64,000 nucleotides of DNA from Geosiphon pyriformis (GCA_016748015.1 JAAOMT010000436.1:1603596-1667595); one strand, 5' to 3'. Counted from the first letter of the stretch, positions 49,590-62,124 are shown. The notes: generated by a model not told the origin, from the sequence alone. Numbers and translations: made by a program.

Positions 49590-52500
49590 TATATATAATA
49601 GTGTTGGTATTAAGATATATTGAATGAAAAATCTTTCAGGATTTGTTTTTAAAAACAATTTTGCAATTACTTTTCACCAAGGAGTTTTAATGCATAATTA
49701 AGAAAAATATAAAATATAAAAAAATTAATTAATTTATTATGACTTCTAATGTAAATTTATTTAAGTTGTTAAAAAATTTTAACTTTTTCAGTTGATATAA
49801 ATATAAATAAATTTGAATAATTTAAAAATTTTGATTCACACATGAAATAATAATATTTTTCATGAATTTTCTGAAAAATCTAGTTAAAAAACTTAAATAA
49901 AACTTCTTATAAATACACTACTTTTTATTTGTTTTTGATTCTAATTAACTTTTCAATGGTTTTATAAATTTTCAAATGTTATCAAGTATTCTATAGCATT
50001 TTTAGGCCTTTTAACAAGGCCAAAATATGTTAAAATTTGTAAATCGAGTTTAAAAGTTTGAGTTTATAAAAGAAATTATCAAATAAAAAATGTTCATTTC
50101 ACAACTAAATTGATCTAAAAAATATATATATAAATAAAAATATATTGCATTTTAAAAAAAATTAAACAATAAATTAAATATAATCTGAAAAATAATTTCT
50201 TTTTATTTCTGTTTCTTTTTTTTTCAGAAATAATGAAAATTTTCAAGTTGTTCTTGCTTCAAATAATATCATTGAATATTGAAAATTAAAAATCGAAAAT
50301 TCAAATAATATTAAAATCAAACTGCTTTTGTATTAAAATATTTTTCAATAGATTACTTAGCATGCAATGAAATAAAATAAAAAGTTTTTACTATACATAT
50401 ATTGCTTTTTTTGAATCAATAATTTTTGAAAAGGTTTGCTCTTCATAAATTATCAGACGCCTAAAAATCAAAAAATAATAAATTCAATAAATTAAGAAAA
50501 TTAAAATTGTTTGTTGGAATCTTGAATTAATTGTTGAAATATAATAATTATGGCAATTTCTTAAGCAATAGTAATTATAAAATAATTTAACCAAACAAAA
50601 ATATTTGTATTCGTTTTAAACTTTTTGCTTTGGTTTGATCATAAAAGATGAAATTGTTTTTAATTCTTGGTGTCAATATCTAATTTAAAATACTTAAAAA
50701 AATTATTATTGCTTAAATACAGGATTTTATTTTAAGCACTAATTTTAAAATTATTTAGGGTTAGATTCTAAATATATTACACAAAATTTAAAATCAGACA
50801 AATAAAAAATGCATATAAACAAAGTTGCCATATTAATTTTTTAAGATTCGTATTTCTTGAGTAACTTTTTATACAAATTTTTATTTTAAAATACTCATTA
50901 TCTAAAAAAATATTTTGTTAATATTAATAAAATACTATTTCTTAAAATTACAATAATTATTATTATAACAAATATTTTTTATTTTCAAATTCATTAATAA
51001 AGCTAAATAATATGTTATATAATTGAATCTTGCTTATTTTTACAATTATTTTTGACACAATTGCATAATTATCACATTATTAGATATATTATATAAAATT
51101 TTAAACTTAACATATATTAAAATTTTATCAATATTATCTGTATAATCACATTACAGTATGTATAACATTTATTATAGTATAAATCTAATTTGGAGATATA
51201 TTAAAGCGGAATAATTGTATATTATATTTGCAGATTATAAAAACTAATTGTATGAATAAAGATTAAATGTTGTGCTTTAAATAAATTTTCAATTGCATTT
51301 ATTGAATTTGCCATTAACATTAAAAATATAACAATATTAGAAAGAATTAATTATCAATTTTATTTTTTAAAATTCAGATAATAAGTAACACTTTCAAATT
51401 AGTTTTATAATATTATTTCATTTCTTTCTTTCTTCATTTTATATCACTAGTAAATTTAATGTTTCCTTTAAATTTTTTATTTTTATCTATTTAAAAACTA
51501 ATACTCAATTAATATATATTATATTCAGAAAAAATAAAAATTTGTTAACGTTTAAGCTATACAAAAAAAAGTTTTAAGATTAATCAAAATACGATATTCA
51601 GAATTTCTAAGCAAAAAATAATAATTATGTAGAAAAACCTTTTAACCAAGCAAAAGCAATTAGATTAAACAGGTATCACAAAAAATAATGTTAAATATAT
51701 TTATATGCACCTTTTACTTTTTTTCCATGACAGTTTTTTTATTGTGTGTTTCTTCAATTTGATTATAACTTTATACAATAAATATTATTGCAAATGTAAT
51801 ATACACTCATACTTAATTGACTAACATTAATAAAAAAAATTAAATTACATGAAAACTATAAACACTGTATAAATAAGAAAAAATAAAATATGATTTTATA
51901 ATAATATAATGATTATTTTTAAATATAAAAAAACTACAATAATTAAAATTTAACACAAGTGTTTAATAAATAACAAAAAAAGACTTAACAAAATTACTAA
52001 AATATAATAAAATCTTTACATATAATGAAATATAACCTAAAAATATTTTTTTCTGTATTAGAAAATAATACAATTGCACAAATGTATTTACAATCGATAA
52101 CAAGTAATTCTTTTGATAAAACAAATCAAAAATTTAATGTTGAGTGTTTATCACTCACTTTTAAAATAATTTTTTTAAAGTATTTGTAAAAAAAGTCAGA
52201 AAAAAATTTAAAAAAAATGATATGCTAAATTAGTCAACAAATAATTCTAAAATAAATTTTATAAATAATATTTGGAGGTGAAAAACATTAAATATTTCAA
52301 ATGAATTTAAATAGCTTTAAAAATTTAGCAAATTCAATAACATAAGAAATCAATACAATATTAAAATTTAATAAAGTATTAGTAAAATAAAAAAATAACT
52401 TATTTTATCAAATTATTTGAAAAAAGATTTTGTAATTCAAAATTACAACAGATTTTTGCAAATCTCAAATTCATGTAAAATTTTATTGAGTTTTTTACAT

Positions 52501-53073
52501 TTTTAAAAAAAGTTAAAAAACAATGCAATAATTTATCAATTACAAAATATTTTGAATGTTAATAAAAATAGTTTTTATTATATAAAATTTCAACTTTGTA
52601 CAAATAATATTAAGAATATTTAAAAATTATGCTTTCATTTATTAAAAATTTTTATAGTTTATATGTATTTTATGATCTAAATATTATTTTTTATATTTAA
52701 CTTTTTATTATAATTTTAATAAAAAACATAATTAATAAAAACTGCAAAAATTTTCTAATATCATATTTAACAATTTTTACATAAAATTTTTGTGATCAAA
52801 TTCAGGATATTTTATTATTAATAATTTTACAAAAAAAACGATAGATTTTCAAATTATTTGACTTTAATATAAAATTAAGAAAAAAGCAAATATATTAAAC
52901 ATTTTTGTTAAATCTTATTTATTTGTGCTATTTATTTAATTTTAATTCCAAATTTATGTAAAGTATAAGCAATAATTTTTAATATAATAAAATATTTTTT
53001 ATTTTTTTTATTTTATAATAGCAATATTTCTAATTAAGTTAATTTTTTGTTTAGCTTAAAAATACATATAATA

Positions 53074-53112
<39 letters not shown>

Positions 53113-54016
53113 GAATATTAAAAATAATAATATTAATAAAAATAAATTACAACGATTAAATATTAATATTAAATTTATACATTTATTACAACTAAAAATG
53201 TTTTGAAATAGTTAAAATATGGCTATTTAATTTTAACACAATTATTTTAGTCCTTTGCTAATAAAAGAATAATTAAATATTTTATCACAAAAGTTTACTC
53301 AATTAATTAATAAAAATACAACTTCATATTTTTATGGTTTTTTTAACGCTAAATTTTAATTTTTATATTTATGTCAACACTTAAAAAAATTTGTTAATTT
53401 CAAAGTTGAATAATTAATAATAAAATTTTGATAACTGTTTTTAATGATCAGGTCAGTCAATAACCAAGTCAATGACTAAGGTGGCTGACTAATGACATCA
53501 GTGGCTAATACATGTGACTAACTATGGCTAAGTAAATAAGGAGTAAAAGTTTCAACCGTAACAATATCTTAATAATTCCAATGAAATATTAGTATTGAAA
53601 CAATTATTTTTCCCTTCTGATTAAAAATTATTATTGAATTCCAAAAATTGATAAGCCCAAAACCCAAAACTCAAAATTAATAGAAAATTAAAATTAATCT
53701 CTGGTAGATTAATATTCAGGGAATTTAGAATTTTAAATATTAGAGCCCAGTTTCAAACTCCCATTTAGACTGAAATTTAATTATTCAAAAATGACAACTT
53801 GCAAAACTAATAGAAAATTAAGGAAATTAAAAGCAAATTTCATACTTTGATAATTCAAAATTATAATTATTAGCAAAATTTTCTTTTTGTTTTTAATGTA
53901 AGGTGTTTAATAAGAATTGCTTTATTGTTAACCCTCTATATTCATTTTATTGAATAATTGATGTCAACTGCTTTCAACAGTTTTATCGTTTCGATCTTTC
54001 TTGCAACTACCCATCT
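49590..54016. other. 4.4-kb AT desert
   Basis: The longest feature-poor stretch in the window, composed almost only of A and T homopolymers and short AT repeats, with an AAT repeat at about 53077-53112. No open frame, RNA or element could be supported. Confidence 0.6.
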
Positions 54017-55250
54017 TTATTCCAAATAAGGGCCGTGATTGAAGAAAATTTTTGGTCTATTTGTCAATGGTTGCCCTGCATTGCATTCCTAAAAGATATT
54101 TTCAATTAAAGGTTATATAAAATCTTACTAACGAGATAAAAAATTAAAACTAACCAAATTTTCTTCATTAATTGCTCCTTCAATCCATCTTTGTTGTTGA
54201 TCCTCCGGGATAGAAGAACTATTACAATTCCAATATAAATCTTCATAATTGGAAGAATCACAATTACTAGATAACCCAATCCAAGTTTCAATACCAAAAT
54301 GCTTCCATCCCATTGAAGCCGGAGGAAAGTGTGGGACATGATCATTTCCGTGGGTGATACGGTGATGGTTAACCAATGAGTTTATCAAATCACTGAATTG
54401 GCTGGTTCCAACTCTAGAAGCTCCAAAGTAATAGTGGTATGTCCCATTTAATGAAGATTAATCTCTGGCCAAAGATTATGATGTATAATTCTACTTTTTT
54501 CGAACCCCCACAGAATGCTAATAATTAATGCACATGCTAATATTTTCAAAAGCTAAAATTTGAGAATTATTTTTTTGAAAGGATAGGAGCAAAAAATGAC
54601 ATTGATCCAACCTTCACCAACAACATGCCCAACGAAAAAAATGTCTTTGATATTGGGGTTGATACTCAAAACAGTGTGTATATCATGAGCAGATCTCTAA
54701 AAAATGTAACTGAAGCCTTCACTATCCTTTGTTAAAATCTATTTTTCTTAAAAATTGAAAACAATTACTTGCACTACAAAAGAAATAACCAAACCTTTAT
54801 AACCAGAAGATGACTCAAGCCATGAAAATTGTGCTGAAAAAGCAAGATTCTCAAAAATGTATTTTTAGAAATAAATTCAAATATTTTAAAAGTTTTATCT
54901 TTAAAGCATTTACGTGGTTCAGGGCCAGGTGAAACAGTTTCATCGCGGCCCAAGCAATAACCAGTATTTACGAGAAATGCAAGCTTTTGATAAAGCAGTA
55001 AATATTCTATGCCAGGTTTTATTCGCCTTTTGGTATGCAATGGTGAACGCTTTGTAATTTGATTTTTTTGTAAAGGAACTTTAAATTGATTTCTCCAAAT
55101 CGATAGGATAGGAAAAGTATGGTTTATATCCTTTTTTTGTAGAAACTAAGAACCTTTGAATATCTTGAAAGCATATGCTACTTTTCAAATTTTTGTGTGC
55201 TAAAAAGTAAAATCCTAATGAGATAAATATTGAGATAACTGTTGCTTATT
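54017..55250 (-). pseudogene. L14: lipase-3 pseudogene of the five-exon Ser-less subfamily
   Basis: Recognisable parts, 5' to 3' on the minus strand: a membrane segment and stalk (about 55250-55080, frame broken near 55150); the exon 1 core with IEYLLLYQKLA and GYCLGRDE (to about 54911); an eroded elbow exon reading FFVGHVVGEG (about 54600-54640), where the Ser position is Val and a glycine is also lost; an exon with LWPEINLH and then a stop (about 54455) and frameshift before FGASRVG, followed by GNDHVPHFPP and GIETW; and a last exon ECNAGQ with HGPY followed by a frameshift, ending at TAA 54019-54017. Exon 3 is mostly deleted and no start codon is visible. It is a sibling of L6, L13 and L15. 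Confidence 0.85.
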
Positions 55251-56381
55251 TTTTCGAAATATAAAATTTTTTTGTAAGTAGATTTGTAAAAAAACCCATA
55301 ATATTATATTTTTTTCAATACAAATCTCTAACAAATAAATAGATATAGGTCTTGACTGATTTTGTAAAAAACAATTTTCAAAATTGACAGGACAAGAAAA
55401 ATTACAATTCATTCTACTGATATGGATCATCTCAGGCCATATCTTACAATATTGAGACCTTGGAGATAAGTCAATTTACAAACAATGAAGTAACAATGGC
55501 AGCGAAGAAAAAGATTTGGAGTAATTCTATAGATTTCACCAGGTGTTTTAAGAAGAAAAAGGTTACTATGGCTGGTAATATTCATGTAATGAATATTCTA
55601 AATGTTAAATGGATTCCTTCTTGCTCCTATGGTTGCAAATATATTTTAAATTTATAAGTCGTCAATCTTTCAAAAACATTCTAGAAAATATTGTTCCTTT
55701 TTTATTAGTTTTAAATTTTGATCTTTGCATTAAAATATTTCTTTAGTATCTTGGATTATTTTGGATAAAAAATTATTGTCCCATTTCGCCATATATTAAA
55801 ATATTTGAATAGTTTAAACGGTTGTTTTAATTGAAAAAGTCTTTTTTTCAATTCCTAGGTGAATCGAAATTTCTCATTTTTGAAAAGGAACTTGACATTT
55901 TATATGCAAAGTTTTAATGTTTCTCTTCACAATAGATATATTTTTTCTATAATAAAAGAAACATCAAATAAATATTCTTGGTTTTTATTAATTGCAAGCA
56001 AAAAATTGTAATTGATAAAAATTTTAACAAATATTGGATATCCAATTTGAAATATTGAGATACTAAAAGTTTGATGAATTCAAAGGTTAATTCATAGTGC
56101 TCGTGGAGATTTCTTGGCAAATTTTTCATTTTAATAATACATAAAACAACCTATTATATGTTATGTTTAAAAAAGCTTCATTGAATGCTAGCATAAAGTA
56201 TTTATATAATAGTTTAAGAAAAATAATTAGATTCAGTTATTTTTTCTATTTTTCCAAAACTTGAATGTTTAAATTTTATGAAAAATTTATAAAGAATCCC
56301 TTGAAAATGATAATTTTTATTTCTTAAAGGATATTATGAATACTTTTTTTAAAAACTTTTTTTATTTTCAATTTTACAAAA
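55251..56381. other. Interval between L14 and L15
   Basis: A plus-strand open frame at 55496-55657 (MAAKKKIWSNSIDFTRC...) has more balanced composition than its surroundings, but no motif I recognise and no splice partners. Otherwise I see nothing. Confidence 0.35.
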
Positions 56382-57827
56382 TCAAAAATTCAAAAGATTT
56401 TTACTACTACAATCACCCATTTTAACATTGAAATAAGGACCATCATGGAAGAAATTATTCGAAACATTGCCGATTGATTGTCCTGCATTGCACTCCTAAA
56501 GAGAAGTTTTTTTTTTAAAATCTATTCTGTTTGAAAGTCATTTCTTTTTTTTTAAAAAAAAAACTTACCATATTCTCACTGGCAAATCCCTTAAGCCATT
56601 TTGTTCTTTGTGTGGTTTCAAGCACCCAATTATTACAATCCCATAATGAATATGTATCATCAGGACAATCGCAATTTTTCGATGGCTCAATCCAAATTTC
56701 AAAACCAAAATGTTTTCGTCCTTTTGAAGCCAGAGGAAAGTGTGGGACATAATCATTCCCATGGGTGATGCGATGATGTGTAATTAACCTGTTTGCCATT
56801 TCACTGAATTGGATATTTCCAATTCTCGGAGCTCCAAATGTGACAACTTGTTCTCCCATTTCGCTCAAATTTACATCAGGCCAAAGATTTAAAGTATTAA
56901 TTTTATATTTTTCATAACACCATCTAATGCCAGCGATTGCAGCGTATGCTGGCATATTAGAGAAAGATAATAATAATTCAGATTTTTTTTTTATTAACTA
57001 AAAAACAAAATGATATTATTTTCCAAACCTCCACCAAGAGCATGACCAACGAAAAAAATGTAAGTCATATCAGAATTATTTTTTAAATATGTTCGTATAT
57101 TTTCTAATATTCTCGGAAGGGCAGATTCGATAGTTTTCGAGAATTGTTTAATAACACGAGCTTGACGGTAGTATACTGGAAAGCCTTCCACTCGAAATGT
57201 CACTTGTCTATCATTCAATTGCGGCCACCACATTTTTGTTAATTTCTAAAAAGGAAATAAATATATTAATTTGATGGATTATTGAAATATATTTCAGGAA
57301 ATTAGAAATAATTACTGGTCCTGCAAAGTACACGATCAAAGCCTTCAAACCTTCTTCTGCTCTTCCGTTACTTATGAATTTGACTAAAGGAGAAAAAAAT
57401 AATTTTACATCAAATTAATCTAAATCACTTATTTTTATTTGAAAAATTATCAACCATTTATGGGTCCCTTAAATGAAGGACAATACGCATCACTTGCTAA
57501 AACTGCCAACTGTTCATAAAGCGGTAATAAATTTGCGACTGGTTCCATTAATTTTTTAGCACGTGATTTAGCTCGTTTTGTGATTCGATTGAATTGTAAA
57601 GGAACTTTGATTTGATTTTTCCAATCAACTACAACAATTGGGAAACTGTGATTTACATCCTGTTTGTGGAACTTTTGAAGTTTTTGAATTTTTTGAGAAT
57701 TTTTCCAGCATTTAGAATTTTCATGCACCCAAAAGTGAAATGCGAAGGATATAAAAATTGAAAAAATAATTTTATTTCCCCATAAAAATTTGAATTTTCT
57801 TATACCAAGATCTATAAAAGAATTCAT
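56382..57827 (-). CDS. L15: anchored lipase-3-like pseudoenzyme (Ser to Ala), five exons
   Basis: Exons 57827-57455, 57383-57316, 57245-57029, 56948-56569 and 56495-56382 give 383 residues, phases 1, 0, 1, 0. A basic start (RKFKF) is followed by a hydrophobic segment at about residues 19-34, a probable type II anchor, and a Lys-rich stalk. AYCPSF opens the core and exon 2 ends IVYFAGP. The elbow GHALGG keeps Leu but has Ala216 for Ser, the only Ala replacement in the array and the one closest to the active form. FGAPRIGN, Asp285 (GNDYVPHFP), FEIW and His363 (HDGPYFN) are present. Of the Ser-less genes, this one would need the smallest change to regain the canonical motif. Confidence 0.9.
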
Positions 57828-57863
57828 TATCTTCTTTTAATGATATAAAGTTTATTTGAGCTT

Positions 57864-57875
57864 GTTTATATAAAT
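57864..57875 (-). promoter_or_regulatory. Putative TATA box of L15
   Basis: The coding strand reads TTTATATAAA about 37-48 nt upstream of the L15 start codon. Confidence 0.4.
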
Positions 57876-59179
57876 GTGTTTCATTATCGGAACTAAAGCT
57901 TATCAAAGTTTTATTATAAAACCTGTACATTGTTTACTTTAATGGGAAAAATACATTCAGCCTTTGTTATTTTATTATTCATCAAATGTCGATATAAAAA
58001 TGGGAGAGTTTCATAACAAAATTTAAATTTTGTTATCAAATTTTAGTGGTCAGTAGGTTTTACCATGATCGATAAAAAAATGTTTATTAGACTGAAAAAA
58101 AAGGAAAATAACTTGCATCTAAAAACATTCTAAAATTTTCAGTTTTAATCTCAGTTTACCATTATGAAAATTTATTTTTTATGACTGTGTTTTCAAAAAT
58201 TATAATAATGTAATAATTATTAGTTGTAATATTGAAAAAAATATCCATCATATAGAAGCCAATTATATTTTATTGGTTTTAGCAATAATACACACAATTA
58301 TTTAATGATTCAATACAAGTTTTAAAATTATCTGTGGAAATGTTATATCTTCATAAGTCATCAAATGAGATATATGCTGGTGTTTCTTCTGTTTTTGAAA
58401 CCAAAAAAGCAAAATAATCATTCAAAAATTATTTAGAAGAAATTTAGCGAAAAAAGAAATCTACTATAAATGGCATTATTTATTTTATTACAAATTCTAA
58501 AAAGTCTAGTTAAAACTTTTAAAATGAAATTTAATTTTTAGGAGCTTCGATATTCATAAACGAATTTTAAAATATCAAAAGGTTTTCCTCAATTTTATAA
58601 TTAAGTTCTTGAAATATTTAATCTTTAGAGAAATTTTAAAACTAGAATTATTATATTTATTTAAAAATTACAAAAAAAATTGATAAAATTTTTGATTTTT
58701 TTATGAATAAATAAACAAATAAGTAAAAGAATTTAATTCTTTTAATAATAACATTTGGTTTCATTAAACAAATAAAACTATAAATTAAAAAATAAATGAT
58801 TTTTCATACATTTTAACTTACAAAATTAGACTGATATTTTGATAAAGATTTTCTAAGTTGAAAAATTAAATGATATTTTGAGATCAAAAAACAATTTTTT
58901 AATATAATATTTAACCTGTTTATGGTTTACTTAATATAAGACTTTTTCATAATTTGTATATATAATGAAACAAAAATGTAATTTTATAATTGATAACATG
59001 TGTTTTCATTATATATATAATATATTTATATAATTATTAACATATTTTTAAACACTTTATATTATTATTCAATACATGTCAAAAGCATTAATGCAAAAAT
59101 ATTTTTGCAATTTTATAAATTTACCATTTTATTAAGTCAAACATTATATCTCATAAAATTTTTAGCATCTATTTTTTTG

Positions 59180-59213
<34 letters not shown>

Positions 59214-60899
59214 TGTATGTATGTATGTATGTATGTATGTATGTATGTATGTTTGTTTGTTTGTTTGTTTGTTTGTACATTCCTATTTCAAAAAATTAAT
59301 TATGAGCTTTTTTTTGGATTATCGGATTACCGAGAAAATTTTATTACAGCTGATCAACAATCTATCAACAGAAAATCATCCATCTTCAGTTTAAAAGAGT
59401 GTAGGAATGTCAAGGCTGAATATGATTCGAGAGTGCCAGGATCATACGTGTGTTTCAAATTAATGAATTAATAGGTCTTCTTTTTAGCATTAAAAATTTC
59501 AAAATTAATATTCTTGAATATATTTAAACAAAGAAAGAAAGAAATACATCAGATTTTGTTTCCTAAAAGTTTGTAGAGAATACACACATTTGGTTATTGT
59601 ATATGCCATCTCAGTTACATTCCATTTCTCCCATTATCTTCATTTTTTATAATTGAATTTTCTTTTAAATTGAAATGTACTTAAACTCCATCTTCAAAGC
59701 GGATCTAAATTTAAAATGGCAACTTTCATTCGTTCAAAAATTAGATACAAATAAAGATTTTCCAAGTTGATGAATCTCACTAAATACGAATCAAGCTATA
59801 AGACGTTCAAATCTGAGTTTAAAGTGGTATTCGACTTTGACAATTTTCCTGGGGAAATGCTCATCGCTTCAAGTTTTGGAGTTGAAAATTTGCAATCGCG
59901 AACAAACTGAAGTGTATCAGCTCTTTGAAAATACTTTAATATCAGAATAATATTTGAATATTTCGATTCATTTTATTATAACAATCTAACTTTAATATTT
60001 TTTTAACAAAAACTTTAAAAAATAGGGTATGCGATTCGAGTAATGGGATTAATTCTTAAGCCCAATTTAACTTATCAACATGTAATATTTTTGAGATTCT
60101 TAAAACAATTAAAGTTGTTTGTCAAGAGAAAAATTTCTTTTGAAAATTTAAAATATATCAATTTAGTGACTTTTATAATAGATTCAGTGTTAATATAATT
60201 TTACAATCCTTTTTTTGTGAGAACCAATTGACAATTTGTATCAACGGTATTTAAAATAGCATAAAAAAAATTTAACCAACTAAAAAGATTATCATAGTTA
60301 ATTCCAATAAAACTCCTCCTTTATTATTTAATATTCACTTTTTATTACAATTAGAAGATGATTTATAATATATAAAAGTTTTTTTTAAAAAAAACTATGG
60401 AAATAAAAATCTAAATAATTTTACACAATTAAAAAATTTTATATTGACTGTTTAATTAATTACAAAACATTTAGAAACACATAATTCAAAATATTTCTGT
60501 AATATATTATTTTTAATTTTAATATCAAACAAACAAAGTTAAACAATTTTTTATATTACAAGATTTTGTGAGAATTTTGAAAATTTGATCAATCTATGCC
60601 ATTTATTCAGATAGTTCAGAAGAAAATGAAAATTTTTAAAATGTTTAGATGGAAGTTACTTCAACAGTGTAAATTTTCAATTATTCTTTCATTAAATCAA
60701 AATTTCTCGACTTAATTGATAATAAAAGCCTTTTCGGAATATAAATTTACTTCATTTTAGAAATAACTTTTTAATTTTGGCCTTGAAAAAAGCTGTATCA
60801 TTCAATTTGCCGAGTGGACAAAAATAAAAATTGAACGAGACCTGCTAGTCATAAGTTTTCCCGACTTTTTTAGAGTTTGTTCATAAAATATTTCACTTC
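57876..60899. other. Mostly gene-free interval with ATGT/GTTT microsatellite
   Basis: The only strong structure is the tetranucleotide array listed at 59183-59275. Shortly after it, 59340-59471 on the plus strand reads an open, non-repetitive peptide (contains ECRNVKAEYDSRVPGSYVCF) behind a TTACAG acceptor-like site. It may be a stranded exon, but I cannot identify it. Confidence 0.35.
59183..59275. repeat. (GTAT)n then (GTTT)n tetranucleotide microsatellite
   Basis: About 17 ATGT units pass into about six GTTT units. The overlapping open frames reading Met-Tyr-Val-Cys repeats are by-products of the repeat. Confidence 0.97.
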
Positions 60900-62124
60900 T
60901 AAAGTTTGAATTGTTGCCAAAAAACTATGTATAATGCCTATTTATATTCCTTGTTGTACCATTTTATTTCACATATTTATTCACATGACAGATATCAGTT
61001 TGTAATTTCACATGCTTTAAGTCAAATATCTGAATTTCAATATATAATTTCTTTATTTTGTTGGAGAGATGACAGATATATTCAAAAATTATTATTAAAA
61101 ATGAGGGCCTTGGTCTGATTTAATGGAAGAATTCTCTCTCAATGGTCAAATAGAAACCCAGAAATTAGTTTAGCTACTATTGAAAGAAAGATGTGAATCA
61201 TTAAAAATATCAAAGTAATGTTAAAAAAACTGCTTCAATATGGCAATTCCAGCTATTCAAAATTTTACTTGTGCTTATTTTGCTTGAAACGGTACCAAGT
61301 ACCTTTAGTGGGGCATGTTGGTTTTGGCCTCCAGACGATGCTGATACGATCTTTGTTCAAGTTGAGCTAATTTTGGAAAAACTTCTTCTGGTTAAATGAA
61401 TGTTTAGACAACCACCACCACCACATATATTAATGCAAGATTTGAAATTATTCTTAATTTCAATGCATTTATAGCACATTTCTAATCTGTCCATTGCCAT
61501 TGCAGCAATCACCGTTATCGGTTAAGGTGGTATTGAAACTAAAATTTTAGACTTATTTCGTCCAAAAAACGATGAGAATGAGAAAATTTTAGAGAAACTC
61601 ATTTTGTAAGAATAGTTTCTTTTATTTATTTTCAACTCAGGAGAAGGTATTTAAAAATTTTTCTAGCTAAAAGTTTTGAAATGTATGAAAAGAAGATAAA
61701 TTTCGAATTTTTCTCGAAAATGTATGTCAAAAAAAGGTTCTAAATTTTTTCGAATATGGGAAATGAAAAAGGTTACTGGTTGAAGTATTTGGATAAAATC
61801 ATTCAAAGAAATTCACTCATTAAATACTATGAATTCTAAAAAATCGGGGAAATAGCTCAACTATTTTTATTGCTTTCCCATTGCTATTCCTCAATATTTG
61901 TTGTTGTTTTTGTTGTTATGGAAGAAGGAAAAACTGTAAATTCTTACCCTCTGAGTGCACAACAATTTTTAAGGATACCAATTGAAGCCATATTATTTGA
62001 TGGAGAAATTTTCAAAGCTGTTGATGGTGTAGAAGATCCAGAAAAAGTTGAAGAAATTGAAAATGTTGTTCCAAGTATAACAAAATATTGTACAATTGTT
62101 CATTTAAATACTTTACTTACATAA
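60900..62124 (+). other. Unidentified coding-like region, possibly a decayed multi-exon gene
   Basis: Several plus-strand stretches have balanced composition and non-repetitive peptides, but no continuous frame: about 61110-61195 (SQWSNRNPEISLATIE), about 61225-61400 (hydrophobic stretch, then GACWFWPPDDADTIF), about 61500-61610 (LDLFRPKNDENEK, after an in-frame TAA) and the open frame 61870-62124 (84 codons, with a hydrophobic start, then MEEGKTVNSYPLSAQQF and an acidic tail). I could not recognise a family or settle splice sites. It could be a real gene with introns or a pseudogene. Confidence 0.3.

Noticed and set aside
59105-59471. Open frames with Met-Tyr-Val-Cys repeats
   Set aside because: They arise from the ATGT microsatellite in three frames. 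Only the non-repetitive tail after 59340 was kept, as a weak note.
61313-61336. VGHVGFG peptide resembling a lipase elbow
   Set aside because: It lies in a frame without any other lipase-3 motif, and none of the family intron phases or neighbouring exons fit.
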